NCBI GenBank assembly: GCA_014529385.2
Contig: CM043959.1
Span: 4,279,045-4,343,044 of the forward strand
Direction: 5' to 3'
Source of the DNA: Adiantum capillus-veneris
Lineage: Eukaryota; Streptophyta; Polypodiopsida; Polypodiales; Pteridaceae
DNA length: 64,000 nucleotides
The position numbers and the translations under genes were made by a program. Under the pieces are notes generated by a model. The model was not told the DNA's origin. It was given only the letters and a program-made list of their open reading frames with translations, and searched no databases. Positions within the stretch are counted from its first letter, which is position 1; every line of letters begins with the position of its first letter. Positions 33,435-45,678 of the stretch are shown here, one piece after another.

Positions 33435-34696
33435 TTACCAAATTTTGAAAAGCTTCCAGTTTGGTTGCTTCCATGTCTGGAGAAGGATATTTTTTCCATT
33501 TGTTTTCCATGTTTTGGCTTGCTTAAGTCCTGCTTGATAGGCTTCCAAGGCGGCATTAATAGGCTCAAAAATTTTATCAACCAGAATGGATCTTCTAGAT
33601 TTCACGATTGTTTCCTTGAATTCACGTCCAGTTTCTTTCAACTTTTCCTGGAATAGCTTTTTTTCTTTCTCCACGATTTCAATCCGTTGGTTTTGTTTTC
33701 TCATATCATATCTTTTGCTTCGGCTTCTTTTGATTCTTTGAGAGGAAACTTTTGTATTTTCCGAATCATCAGAGGAGTTGTGTTTCTTTTTCTTGGCCTG
33801 GGCTCTAGTGATTACCTTGATTGGAACAATCAGTGCACTCTCTGATGAGCTACTAGGTATCACTTGGACTACGTTTATTACTGTTTTATCCTTGTTCAAA
33901 GGATTTTTAGGACAATCTTCCGGAAAGTGCCCTCCCTTTTTGCAACATTGTATGCAATAGGCTTCAACTGGTTTGAGGTTTTTGTCAGGCTCTGGACATT
34001 CATTTTTCTAGTGATCATCTACACCACAGTTATGACAATTTCTTGTTCTAGGCTTAATCATGGGTCTTACCATGGGAGGTCTAACACCTTGATTAGCTAC
34101 ATAATACATTGGTGCGAGCTCTGGTGGAGCATAGGTCACGGTTTCTTCTATTGGTGGTGGATGTGAATTATACCAATCTCCTTCTATCATTACTGTAGAT
34201 GGACTAGGCTCTGCATAGGGTGTACCAGGCACTAATGTTTGTTCCTCTATGACTTCTTCAGAGTGCATGTACCTTACAGGAATTGCATTATGTCTTGTAT
34301 ACGGAGGTTGTTGTCCCAACACAGCTTGAGGTCTTTCCATACCCATCGGTGGTCTTTGAGCTTGGGCCATATTAGGCTGATATCTGTACATGGATTGTCC
34401 TTATTGAGGTATCCCCTACCTGGTCCCCTTATAGGTGCTTTTTGCATGTTGTTCATCATGTCGTTCATCCTTTTAAGGATATCTTCTATAGCTGAGAGTG
34501 GTGTTGCAGCAGCCGTTTCCACTTGTGCTGGTTTAGTGGATGCCGTTTTCTTGCTTTGGTTATCCTTAGGGACATCTTCTTCATTGAAAATATCACAATT
34601 GTCTCCTAAGTCAATAGCATCTGACACACAGTCTTCTAGGGTTGTATGCTTTTTACTATAGAGTATAGCATGAAGTTCTTTGTTTGTAGGATACAA
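33435..34696 (-). pseudogene. Gag C-terminal half: Pro-rich region, two zinc knuckles, basic region (left copy)
   Basis: 34696-34274 encodes LHAILYSKKHTTLEDCVSDA and EDILKRMNDMMNNM. 34391-34008 is proline-rich and ends at NCHNCGVDDH; a TAG interrupts this knuckle, after which KNEC completes C-x2-C-x4-H-x4-C. A second knuckle near 33950-33905 reads CIQCCKKGGHFPEDC (C-x2-C-x5-H-x4-C). 33899-33435 begins NKDKTVINVVQ, then TRAQAKKKK and a Lys/Arg-rich, helix-prone segment. Knuckles bind genomic RNA in Gag. Confidence 0.75.
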
Positions 34697-34810
34697 GCCG
34701 TTCTTCTGTAGGTATCTCTAGCCCTGGGCATCTGGCAATGTATTGTTTCATTTGAGTTGCACAATCCCTAACAGACTCACCATGTTTCTATTTAAAGATG
34801 TAGATTTGAG

Positions 34811-35429
34811 CTACGTATTATGTTTGATCCCCGTTTTGGAATAAGCAGCTACAAATCCTTGAGCTAATGTGTTCAAGTCAATGATTGACCTTGGTGGAAT
34901 GTTTTGGAACCATGTCAATGATTTTCCTTCTAATGTCATTCCAAACCCCTCGAATTGAGTGTGGAAGTCGAATATACGTTCTGCTCTTAGCACTTGCTTA
35001 AAGCTTGCTAGGTGGTCGTATGCATCCCCTGATCCATTGTATTTTCTGATCCATTTTTTAAAATCAGCTGGTTTGACGCGTCTGTTTGGTTCAACTCCCG
35101 GTCTCTTGGCAATTGGTCTTGTTCCTAGTCCTTCAAACCAGTCTGTTGGAAATAGTGACTCATGTAGCCCTGGACTGGCCTTAGTGTCACCCGGTTTTCT
35201 ACATGATGAGGTGGTTTCTTGTTTCTTCACATTACTCTCAGATGATCTCTCATGGTGTTCATCTCTTGGAATTGTTTTTGGTCCTTGTCCCAATCTCCAA
35301 TCCCGTATGGAATACCCTTGGTATTTGGTTTCTTCTAGCTCCTCACGAGTCATCATAACAAAGTTGTTGTTATAACAATCCCTAAACAGGTAGGTTGCTA
35401 GGTCTGCTGATCCCTTATCTTTGATCTTG
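34811..35429 (-). pseudogene. Gag N-terminal region, cut by the duplication junction (left copy)
   Basis: Retrotransposon gag motifs are visible: FKKWIRKYNGSGDAYDHLAS, FKQVLRAERIF, FEGFGMTLEGKSLTWFQNIP. The upstream sequence present in the right copy is missing because the duplication starts inside gag at 35429. Shorter than the right-copy frame. Confidence 0.8.
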
Positions 35430-36153
35430 CCCCCAAGTAAGTTATCTTGCCTTCTTTATTGGTGCCCTTCAAGGTGGTTAGGACATATTGAGCATGGTCC
35501 ACTGGTTGCCTGGTTGTTGATTTAAGAACTTGGGTAAATGTGGTTGGCGTAGTGTACCTTGGTGGCCTTTCTGCCAAAAAATGGAAGTGCTGATGGTATA
35601 ACCGGGTTGGCTCTTCCACTTGTTTGTGAATCAAATCTGCAAAGGTAGTCACGACAGTCTCCTTGGTGAAGGTGCCTCCCGTTTTCCTGTCTCTTTCTCT
35701 CATGGTCATTCCTTCTGTAGGCAGCCTGAGTGCTTCTGCCACTATATCTTTAGTTATAACCACTTCGACCTTGTTTCCCTGAGTGTCAGATATCTCTGCG
35801 GTTCCATCTTCTTTAATTGTGGATAGAAGCTCGTAAGCTTTCTAAAAATCCACTCTGCAAGGCTTCTATTCATAAAAGTCTCTGAGTCCAAGCCTGCGGT
35901 TGGCTTCTTTGGTCTCTGGCTTCACGGCAACATCATATACTTCCTTAGGTAGGAGTTACAACTCCACCTGATGTCCCTCTTCACTCTTGAATCTGCTGGT
36001 GAAGACTGTAGTATGATGCTCTTCTAGCTGTTCTTTGGAGAGGCATGCTGCCTTGGATGCTTTGATTGAATCTGGATCCAATTGATAAGCGGGCAGTTCT
36101 TGCAACTTCTCCTTCTGGTTGAGCTTTTTCTTGGCCCTCTCTGCTGCTTGCAT
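35398..36153 (-). pseudogene. ORFx, truncated at the duplication junction (right copy)
   Basis: Same frame as 20788 downward in the left copy with the same first three stops. It loses its C-terminal half at 35432, where it runs into gag sequence in another frame and stops after about ten foreign codons. Differences from the left copy include Thr to Ala in DIVAEAL, Lys to Arg in LAERPP and Lys to Glu before the second stop. Confidence 0.75.
35430..35431. other. Duplication junction with 2-nt filler (CC)
   Basis: Left of the junction the sequence follows the gag side (TTGATCTTG, as at 50786-50794). Right of it the sequence follows ORFx (CCCAAGTAAG, as at 20067). The two C belong to neither flank. 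There is no homology between the joined ends, which indicates end-joining rather than homologous unequal crossing-over. The junction truncates ORFx and gag in different frames, so no fusion protein is formed. Confidence 0.85.
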
Positions 36154-36241
36154 GGCTCGTGTTCAGTGAATAGAGTACAGAGCTAGCAAAATTTGTCAGA
36201 ATTTTCTCTGAAATGTCCCTCAGTCTAAAATGCTGACAATT

Positions 36242-36430
36242 TGAAGGGGATCGGGGAGCACCACAGACGGAGAGTGAGAGAGAGAGAAGGAGACACAAAC
36301 AATGTGGGTGGGGAGACTGTGAAGTGGAAGCTCCCTCTATACAGTATACTCACTATAAGTATAGGGTAACAGTGGGCGGGCGCCCATGACTTGGGCGACC
36401 GGTCAAGGCACATAGGCCTTAACCCCAACA
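36242..36430 (-). repeat. 3' LTR of the nested copia element (right copy)
   Basis: Duplicate of 20877-21065; no difference noted by eye. Confidence 0.95.
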
Positions 36431-36441
36431 ACCTCCCACTT
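36431..36441 (-). promoter_or_regulatory. Polypurine tract of the nested copia element (right copy)
   Basis: Same AAGTGGGAGGT tract adjoining the 3' LTR. Confidence 0.85.
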
Positions 36442-36505
36442 AAAGGCCAATGTGCCTTTAAGCAAGATCTACTAGTGTACAACTAATAGAAGGTGAGAGA
36501 TTCTC

Positions 36506-38371
36506 TCAACCTATGCCCACTGACTCTCGATGAGCTAGTGCATCCGGCTCTACTGATAGACAAACATCCCGCTGCGGAAGCCACACAGAGCTAGCTCCAA
36601 GCTCTGCAAAGAGTCTACAAGAGCTCATGCACTCCTGCAAGTATCGGTCCAATACCTGCAAACCTCCCCTATGCTCTATGCCGAGATCGGTCATCGAACA
36701 ACTAATCAACCCTGCTGCAAATGCTCCCAATGCAGCTGCGATATCCGGTCTCAAGATCAGCATCTCATACATGAGACCACCGAATGTCGATGCAATGCTA
36801 GCGGGCCCTGCTAGCTCTACAGAGCATGCATCAACATATATATCCCTGGCAATAGGCATCTCTGACTAACAAGGCGTGTCAGCCACATGCATCTCCTGAC
36901 TGTCCGCAAAAGACGCATCAACCTGTCGTGCAACCTCAGAGCAAACCAACTGCTCTAGGTGTCTGTTGGAAGACATATCCTGCACAACTATATCCCCGTG
37001 CTCACTGTCGAGCATAGAAAGGAATGACTGCATAATCGCTGACATCTCAGTCTCCTCTGCAATCATCCACTGCAAACATGACCACTCAATCTGCTATGAC
37101 TCACTAGATCTCTCATGCTCTAACTCCGTATGCATAGACTCTTGCACAACGTCCTCCTGTCGTGACTCACTAGAGCAAGACCGCTCTACCTGTCTATCCT
37201 GCATAGAAGTATCTCGCACAAGTGACTCTCTGCTTTGCTCAGTCACTAGCAAAGCATGCATGTCTGACTCTGTCACCTCTCTGTGTGACTGCTCAAGTCG
37301 TGCCCCAACTCTGTGCACAACGAGCTCACTACTCTGCACTCCATGCAAAGCATCCTGCAACCCACAAGCAAAAGAGACTCGCCTGCTCTCTCGCTCTCTA
37401 CCTGGTTGCATGATCACAGAGACAACACCGTCTCTCGCGTGATCCATATGCAATGGGTAACCTGTACCACTCCTGGCACCTCTCGCAATCACTAGCGAAC
37501 CCAAATGCATCACAAAATCTCGCTCTCGTAGCGAAATCTGACATCCACAATCTCTAAGCTGACCAATCGAGATCAAACTCACTGTCAAATCTGGTACATA
37601 GCGCACATGGCGTAACAAGTAAGATGCACCACTCGGTAATGACAGTCTCACATCTCCTGCACCTGCTATCGCATGCACCGATCCATCGGTCAAAAGTACA
37701 CTGCCAAGCATCCCGCTAGAATAGCTACAAAAACATGCACGATGCGGCGTGACATGAAACATAGCATCTGCGTCTAGCAACCACTGCGAAGGGAGTGCAC
37801 TATCCACATGTATAGCATCTCGTGCATAGCTCGAGGTAAAAGTGACATCCCCGTCACTAGTATACTCCGACACTACATGTGCCTCAACTGTCAAAGCAAC
37901 TGAGTCCATGGCATCACTACATACATCTCTGAGACTGCCATGTCTCCTACGATGTCGCATACGACGAAAACAACGCCGTCTAACGTGTCCAGAATGACCA
38001 CAATACCAACATGTCACCTGTCGGCGTGCTCGTGAATGTACATGTCTCACACGAGTCCATGATGACTCAGATCTATCATACATTTCATGTAATCTGCGCC
38101 AAAGTGCTCTCGAAGTAGTCTCATACATAACAAGAGCATATACAGATTCCGCAAGGTGCAAAGAGAGTGTAGATAGTGCCATCTCCTCTAGCTCCTGCCA
38201 CTGATCGTCAGACATGTTTGAAGGTCTACCTACATCACCACTCAATGGTCGATGCAACCCTCGCTGTGTCAATGCGTCAAGCATACACTCTCTCCATGCC
38301 GCAAAGTCTGAGCCATCAAACATGCGCATCTGTGAGAGGTCACAATCTGATCGATCACCTGTCTCTGCCAT
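36506..38371 (-). pseudogene. Copia-derived gag-protease frame with RT/RNase H remnant (right copy)
   Basis: Same 622-codon frame with the same two TAG codons (near 37094 and 36866). It differs by one visible amino-acid change (Val to Ala in HAIAGAGDVR) and two silent changes. The near absence of replacement differences reflects how recent the duplication is and does not show selection. Confidence 0.85.
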
Positions 38372-39997
38372 GAGCACAATGTAGCAAACTAGAAAGCAAA
38401 ACCACCTCACCAACAACACCTGGAAACTGTCTACCAATATGTCCAGAAATACAATGTAAAACCTGTGAGACACACTCCAAAATAGAGCTCCCGCAATGTC
38501 AATACAAGCCTCACATGCTCTAGTATCACACTGCAATCTGTGAGCTAATCACCAAGCCCACACTGTGCGGTATCGATGCATACACACACACAAATCTCCC
38601 AGCTGCAGAGAACACCGCACGCAAATGTTGAGTGCAACCTGCAATCTCTACCTAGATCACATAAATGATACGCATAAAACTCCTGGTAAAATTTCGCCAG
38701 AGTTTCGACGCACAATGGCTATCAACACAAAATAACCATTGTCCTGCAAGCTCAATACAATGAGCAATCAATGAGCATCAAACTACACTCAACATACATG
38801 CATAAGCTCTGCAAAACTATGGCAAACAATGCTCGAGATCACAAGACTCTCCCACCCGAGAGCAAACCACTGTCTCAAGCAAAGAAAGATACACAACTCA
38901 CTCTTGCGAGAGTGGATACAAAAACACAAAACTGTGTCCAAACTGACAAAACCTGTCAAAGTGAGAGTAAACACTCGATCACAAACTATGACGAGAATCT
39001 GGGAAAAATCGGACAGAATTTCCCCTGAAAATTGAGCAAAAACTCAAGTACAATCTCTACCATAAACCATAACACTACTCAATGCCAATGAGTAAGAATG
39101 CCAAAATGGCTCCACATTTTCACATACAATGGCAATCCGCACTCAACGTACATCAACGAAGTGACCGCGCATAAGCAAGCGCCAAAAGATTTGCAATCCG
39201 GAAACTTGATCAATGCGAAAACAATGCTCTCAAGAGAGCTCACCGGCTCTTGAAAGTGCTCGCCAAAATGCATGTATAATGGGCATCAACCATGCGCCAT
39301 AACCATATGCAAACCATCCTCAAAGACCATGAATCCAAGCACAAAATCACTGCCAAAGTATTCTGTGAAAACCAGTGAAAGAAGCTCCACCTGTGTGCTC
39401 CAAAAACCTGCGTCTCTCAAGAGACCGCTTCGGTGGTGTGTAAACGCCTCCGTACTTCGTTGCCCAAGTCTACCAAAAACCCTCAAACCACAAGCTTAAC
39501 ACAAGCTGCAATTGCATCTTCAGCTCAGAATTTATGCACTCAATTTCAAGAATCTCGCGTGCTTCCAAAAGTGCATCAAACTCGCACACAATGCGACAAT
39601 AGAAAATCTGGAATTTTCTGTATACAGTCAGTCTGAGCTGAATATCAGCAAAACGGTGAGAAATTTGCAAAAAGTTTCTTCTGCAAAGATGTAGACCACG
39701 TCAAAACGGATGAGCAACGGGACAGAATTCTCAGATCTGCATTCTACAAGGAGAAAAACGAATCTGAAAACGATGCTGTTGCACACACAGATTTAGGGCA
39801 GCACCTTCACTTACACACAATCTTCCACACTCCTTTCTGAGCTTCCACAAGAGCATACATCACTCTCAACTGAGCTCACAAGCTCCCATTGCATTCTCAC
39901 AGCAAGTCTTCTGCTTTCTTAATCTCTCTACCGTCGAGAGAGAGCGAGCTATCGCCTCGAAGATCTCAAAGCCGTCGTGCTCTCCGCGGTCACCATA
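38372..39997 (-). other. Untranslated leader of the nested copia element (right copy)
   Basis: Duplicate of 23007-24632 with two substitutions noted (near 39159 and 39550). No coding content recognised. Confidence 0.6.
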
Positions 39998-40009
39998 GCT
40001 CTGATACCA
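39998..40009 (-). promoter_or_regulatory. Primer binding site, initiator tRNA-Met (right copy)
   Basis: TGGTATCAGAGC on the minus strand, two bases inside the 5' LTR, as in the left copy. Confidence 0.95.
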
Positions 40010-40011
40010 AT

Positions 40012-40200
40012 TGAAGGGGATCGGGGAGCACCACAGACGGAGAGTGAGAGAGAGAGAAGGAGACACACACAATGTGGGTGGGGAGACTGTGAAGTGGAAG
40101 CTCCCTCTATACAGTATACTCACTATAAGTATAGGGTAACAGTGGGCGGGCGCCCATGAACTGGGCGACCAGTCAAGGCACATAGGCCTTAACCCCAACA
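40012..40200 (-). repeat. 5' LTR of the nested copia element (right copy)
   Basis: Duplicate of 24647-24835 with one G-to-A substitution; ends at the CAATT target duplicate. Confidence 0.95.
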
Positions 40201-40304
40201 CAATTTTGGTCCAATTTGCTTCAAATCAATTTTTGAACAAGAATAGATGCATAAAAACATGAAGGAACAAAACTGTAAAGTCAAAACAAATTTTTGCAAC
40301 CAAA

Positions 40305-40905
40305 GTAAATAATCACGATTATTTACAACTGAGTATTTTTTTCAACTTTTTGCAAACTTGGCTTCATAGGTTTGAAGTATATACCAAATACATACTTTGA
40401 GTGAAATATGGGCTCATTTGGATGCATAGGGTGAAAATGGTACCATATTTTGGCTTTAGGTCTCTGGAACAGTAGATATAAAGGAAATTTGAGATTTTGA
40501 GCTCCAAATTGGTTCAAAATTGGCTAGTGGGCTTAAAACATTATGTACTTTGGATGTATGATGATAAAATATCAAAACTCCCCAATTTTGGCTAGAAAGT
40601 AAATAATCACGATTATTAACTTTTCTACCAAAATTAACATTTTTTGGTACAACTTGGTTCTAGGCATTTTATAGACCCTGTATATGAGATATAAGGTGAT
40701 TTGGATCAAGAAATGTTGTCCATAACCCAAAACTTGGCTTGCAAAGACTTCCTTGCGTTTTTTTGGCAATTTTCCAAGTTATAGGTGCTCATTTTGGCTC
40801 ATACTTTTTTTTTGGCATGTATTAGGTGTGTACACATGATAGGTGAGGAGATGTGACAATTTCCAAGCAAAAAAGATGCAAAAGTAAATAATCGCGACTA
40901 TTTAC
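40305..40905. repeat. Second palindrome array of the gypsy element (right copy)
   Basis: Three palindromes at 40305-40326, 40599-40620 and 40884-40905, identical to those of the left copy. Substitutions noted nearby (about 40566, 40686 and 40936) fall in the spacers or flank. Confidence 0.9.
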
Positions 40906-42317
40906 TACAGTGACAAAGTCTTTGCAAAACGTACATCTTTTGATCTAGACATATTCTATACACTTAAAACAAGTCCTAAATTGAATTTGGTTAAGTTTTG
41001 TCATGCCGGCATCACTTTGTGCTTTGTCGACTCTGAAATCACCGATTTCTGTGACTACACTGCCTGTTGGGTTGGTCAGTCAACTTTGAGGCTTTGGACT
41101 TGTTTGCAACATAGTCGTGAAGCAACTTGTCCAATTCTGGCTCGTTTGGAGTCAGCTTGACCCCATATGTCGAATATGACACTTTGTAACCTTCGAGCCG
41201 TTTTCTGCTTTTCGAGGGCTCTGCTTGATGGGTTTCACTAAACCAATCATATACACTGTAGGCAAGCTATCTGTGGAGTCAGATCGGAATTCTGGTATCT
41301 GCCAAAAACCTAGCTTTTTCTACTGGGGACCCCCTCGATCCCTGCCGAATGGTCAACTGATGATATAGAAAGGTTCTATTATGCTAGGGCATGCTATGGT
41401 TCAAATCCCATTTGATTTGGTCGAGTTGGCAGGGCGCTATGGTCAGTTTTTGATCGTAGGTCTTCGTGCACTGCTCGATTTCTAGGGTTTTTTCTAGGGG
41501 TTTAGACTAGCTACCAACCGTAAAAAATGGATCATTGACGAGCAAAGAACTTCCCCCTCATGTCTCGTGTGAGACAGTGCTGAAAACGATGAACTGTGGA
41601 TTCTGGAAAAGTCGCACGAAAGAGGTCGAAATCTCTCTCTGCAAAGGCTGCAAGTGGAAATGAGGTGGTTTTAGCATACTTTGGATATCTATACCCGGAC
41701 TTCCCAAACCAATTTCCCTCAGATTCCCCCATTAGTCCTACTAGGCCGGGAAATCTATGTTACACTCAAAATTTTTCTTGATCGGATTACTGTAGCTCAT
41801 TCTGCAAGAATTTTGCAAAAGTAGGCATGGCCGCCTAATTTAAGCTTCCCGCTTCTATCTTTTGATTTTTTTGAAAATTTTTGTGCTTGTCTGCCTTGTT
41901 TTTTTATCACCATCGTGTCTTCTGTTTTTCCATATGAGCTTCCTTGCTACTTATTATTAATTTTTGACCTGTTTATTTGTAAAAATCAAAGAAAATAGCA
42001 AAATGCTCTACAAAAGTAAAGTGAAAATCTAATAATTAAAAAAATCCATTGAAAAACACAGTTTTATTGTTTTTTGTTGATTTTTCTATTTTAAGCCTCA
42101 TTATTTATAAAAATGATGAAAAATATCCAAAAAAGGACTATATTTGATTATTTTTGGATAGTATATACACTACTTTACTCATCAGGAAGATATTATCAGT
42201 GAATTTTTCCTTGATGATGAATTATAAGGGCATTATTAGGTAATTTTACAAAAAATCACACATTAACATCGAACTTTTTTCCTCCCTCTTCAAACATTGC
42301 CCTTAATTATTTAGTAC
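40906..42317. other. Non-coding pol-ORFx spacer (right copy)
   Basis: Duplicate of 25541-26952, with at least five scattered substitutions. No gene seen. Confidence 0.6.
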
Positions 42318-43114
42318 TTAGAGCCCTTCCACCCCTCCTAGATGGCGTACTCCGAGACGACTGTGTGCATGGATTGAACAATCGTGTCTATGCATAGCCG
42401 TGGTTGGCTCTACCATGCTTTGAAGATCAATGCAATTCAAACCACTATGTTGTGCGAGAGCTGGGCATTGGGTAATTAACTCAAGGGTTTCTGATGTCGA
42501 AGTTTGTTGTTGATGTCTTCCAAAGAGAAAATCTTGTAGCTTGTGTGCTCTCTGTTTAATTTTACCATTAGGATGCTTCAACACAGTGATTGCTTGAGCT
42601 ATTGGTAGCACTTTTGACTATTGTCGAGCTTTTTCTCGCCATTGGTAGCTTGGCTTGCTTGGTGCTGTATGGTGTGGTGGAGTCTTTTGAGACTTAACTC
42701 GCCATTGCTTGATTGGTGTTACGGTTTGTGGAGAAGATAAGTGCTTCTTTTTCTTCCAAACCAATTTCATGCTAGGTTCCGTGCTCGGAGATGCTCGTCT
42801 CTGTGTTTAACCCTTGGAACCTTCTTTTGTTTTGTCGGTGAAAAATTTTTAGGCACCCAGATCTAAATCGGTTTATGCTTAAGCTGTGCTTTTGGTACCC
42901 AAATTTGCCTGACTCCTTGCATGCTACTTGTAGCATTTGCTTGTCGAGGGGATGGAGAAGATTGACTACTTCGTGGTTTGGTCTGCTGATTGCTTCTTTT
43001 CCATTCCTCCTTGCTTGGTGCAATTGGAACAATGAGTTGCTCGCCTTTAGGTGATAGCTTTAGGTGTATCCCAATCTGGTAATGCTTTGTATGTCCGCAT
43101 CCAGGGAATTCCAA
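42318..43114 (-). pseudogene. Degraded polyprotein tail (right copy)
   Basis: Duplicate of 26953-27749 with the same frame breaks; no difference seen in the coding pieces. Confidence 0.5.
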
Positions 43115-43682
43115 GAATCATCGTTTCATTCATGTGTTCATCTAGTAAGCATATAAACTGGTGAGGACATGAACATCCATGTACTATCACGTTCAAGTTG
43201 ACTACTCCCAATGTTGGGGTTGGGTTCTTGTTGCATCCTTTGATTGTCACTATTCCTACTGTCAATGCTTGACTTGTTGCCTTCTTGTACGTGGAATAAC
43301 TTACCGCATTTACTCTAGCTCCTGTGTCGACCAAAGCATTGGTGCTATGATTATTGAGCTGTACTTTGATGCGCAGGCCCATTCCGTTTAACCAGTCATC
43401 ATCTATTGAAACTACGTCTTTAGGTAATTCCCATTGTCGGTCATCTATTTCCAAAGTGTTGATGGGAATCGGTATCTGTTGATTCTTGAGAGCAACTTTC
43501 CATTTGAGTACCCGAAGCTGAGCTTCCTCTTGGGCTTCATCAATAATCTGTTGTCTTTTAATCTTTCTTTGCTTGGTTGCATGCATTCTTTCTAGAAATT
43601 CATTGGTTAGCAGCAAATTGTATTTCTTTAAACGACATCTACTAATCCAATTAGCCATTGGTTCACCATCTAGGGTGGACAA
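43047..43682 (-). CDS. GPY/F end plus second retropepsin-like domain (right copy)
   Basis: Identical at the protein level to 27682-28317: LVDTGA at residues 117-122 and MILGIPWM at 188-195. The same 1-nt frameshift separates it from the integrase frame. Confidence 0.8.
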   Translation of the reverse strand: MSTLDGEPMANWISRCRLKKYNLLLTNEFLERMHATKQRKIKRQQIIDEAQEEAQLRVLKWKVALKNQQIPIPINTLEIDDRQWELPKDVVSIDDDWLNGMGLRIKVQLNNHSTNALVDTGARVNAVSYSTYKKATSQALTVGIVTIKGCNKNPTPTLGVVNLNVIVHGCSCPHQFICLLDEHMNETMILGIPWMRTYKALPDWDTPKAIT

Positions 43683-43684
43683 TT

Positions 43685-44518
43685 TTACTGCTCACTTGGA
43701 GATACATCTTCAATGATAAACGGTCCGTTTCCCTTTTTCTTAAACTTGGGAATGTGCTGCTTGAGGGAATAGACTAAAACCAAGTCCCCTTTCTTAAAGA
43801 TTTTTGTGATTAAGTGGGAATCAAAAAACAGTTTTTGTTTCCGCTTTTGTGCATAGATGTGAGCTACAACAGTTAGCCTTTGCTCATCTAGCTTTTCCAA
43901 ATCTTCAAGTCTTTCTGACAATTCATGTCCAGTCCACTCAAGATTCTGTGCTACCCTGAATGTCGGCAATAGAAATCCTATTGGAAGTATGGCATCAAGA
44001 CCATAAACAAGGTTAAAGGGTGTAGCATTTAAAGCTGTTTTGAACGAAACTTGATAAGCCCATAGAGCAGCATGGAGATTCATTTCCCAGTCTCTCCTTC
44101 CTGAACTAACCACTTTAGCCAGCACTGAGCTAAGAATTTTGTTCGTATGCTCAGCTTATCCGTTTGCTTGTGGGTGATAGGGAGATGATTTGTTATGGAT
44201 GACCATAAACTCATTAAGCAAATACTCAATTACCTCATTGAGGAAACGATTTCCCCGATCACTGACAATTTCTATTGGCACTCCATATCTCGTGAATACA
44301 TACTCATATAAGAATGCAACAGTGGTTCTGGCATCATTTTTTTGAGTTGCTTTAGCCTCAGCCCGCTTGGTCAAATAGTCCGTAGCTACAATGATATATT
44401 GAGCTTGGGTTCTATAAGCAAGTGGCTGGACTGGCCCAACAAAATCTATACCCCATTTTGCGAAAGCTCTAGCCCCCATCATTGGTCTTAAGGACATGCT
44501 ATCTACTCGTGTTGGCAT
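43685..44518 (-). pseudogene. Integrase core and C-terminal region (right copy)
   Basis: Same TAA just before the catalytic Glu (near 44161) and the same frameshift at the end. One replacement (Ser to Pro) lies at the start of the core frame, before the first catalytic Asp. Confidence 0.9.
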
Positions 44519-44554
44519 TTTTGCTCGTTGACAAGCATCACACCTTCTAACATA

Positions 44555-45247
44555 TTATTTGGCATCTGCAAAAAGTGTTGGCCACCATATGCCTACCATC
44601 AAGATTGCTCTTGCGGTGGTCTCACTAGAAAAGTGACCTCCAGCTAATCCAGCATGTGCTTGTTCTATAATCGGAATATACTCGTTTTCATTTGCACAAA
44701 GACGCAAATGTTGATCTTTAACTCTCCGATACAATTGGTTCCCAATAAGAGTATAGTCTCTTGTTTCAGTTTCAATTGCTATTTGACGGTGTTTACTCAT
44801 ATCCTCACAAAATGTTCGGCTTGATAAGTAAGTAACTAGATAGTTACTCCACTTAGGAACAAGTGACATTTGAAACAATCTTACATGAGGTATGGGTGTT
44901 TGTTTTTGACATTGAGGACAATCCTTTACAAAAGATCTAACATCTCTCCTCATAGCTGGCCAAAATACTCCAAGTCTCAAGATTCGTTGCATAGTTTGGT
45001 CTTCCGCAAAGTGAAGTCCTACTATGGTAACATGTGCTTGACTTAGGTACTGTTCTTTTTCTTCAGGATTAATACATAAGAGCAATATCCCATCTCGATT
45101 TCTTTTGTATAGCCTACCAGCTAGTAATTGATACGTAGCCGATTGCTCAATTAATCCAATTGTGATAGGAAGTGGTATTTGTGAATCCACTTGAGCTATC
45201 GTCATCAATGACACAACTTTTTTTGACCATCTAGGTATCATTTCCAC
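44555..45247 (-). pseudogene. Two tandem HHCC zinc-binding modules (right copy)
   Basis: Identical protein to 29190-29882, including the stop that separates the His and Cys pairs of module 2. Confidence 0.9.
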
Positions 45248-45279
45248 GAAGAATAAATAGGCATCTGGTAGATCATCGT

Positions 45280-45678
45280 CTACCCTTTAGGTGATTCTCC
45301 TGAAACAATCCTTGACAAATGATCTGCTCGTTGATGTGTAGTACCCGTTTTTACAACCATAGTGAAATAAAATTTCAAAAGAATGATGAACCATCTCACT
45401 ATTCTCCCTGTGCTGCATGGCTTGTTGACCAAATACAACAAATCTTGGTGGTCCACAAAGAACACAAACTTGTTGGCTCATAGGTAATGTCTATACTTTT
45501 TAACAACATAGATCATTCCTAATCTTTCCCTTTCAGTGGTGGTGTAATTATTTTCTGCCATGTTCAATTGTCGGCTAGCATAAGAAATAGGAAAGTCAAT
45601 TTTCCCATCTCTTGGTTGAGCTAGTATACAACCGATAGCAAAATTGGAAGCATCTACATATACATGGAATACCTTATT
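45280..45678 (-). pseudogene. RNase H domain (right copy)
   Basis: Duplicate of 29915-30313 with one substitution (near 45396), which is silent in the RNase H frame. Same stop after RHYL. Confidence 0.9.

Larger units (their letters stand above)
20067..35429. repeat. Tandem segmental duplication, left copy (15,363 bp)
   Basis: Each base n of this copy corresponds to n+15365 in the right copy. The left edge cuts ORFx and the right edge cuts gag. Reading through by eye I noted 23 single-base differences from the right copy (17 transitions, 6 transversions; about 0.15%) and no indels. The unit includes the whole nested copia element and all gypsy pol domains. Confidence 0.97.
36242..40200 (-). 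mobile_element. Nested copia-derived element (right copy)
   Basis: Duplicate of 20877-24835 with the same LTRs, primer site and CAATT target duplication. It was copied as part of the 15-kb segment and is not a separate insertion: the flanks and insertion site are identical. The 5' LTR (40012-40200) has one extra G-to-A change (CGACCAGTCA). Confidence 0.95.

Noticed and set aside
34239-34661. 140-aa plus-strand ORF (also at 49604)
   Set aside because: Antisense to the gag C-terminal half, with no recognisable domain.
34959-35375. 138-aa plus-strand ORF (also at 50324)
   Set aside because: Antisense shadow of gag.
35398-35763. ORFx-gag fusion created by the duplication
   Set aside because: The two reading frames differ at the junction, and the ORFx frame stops about ten codons after it.
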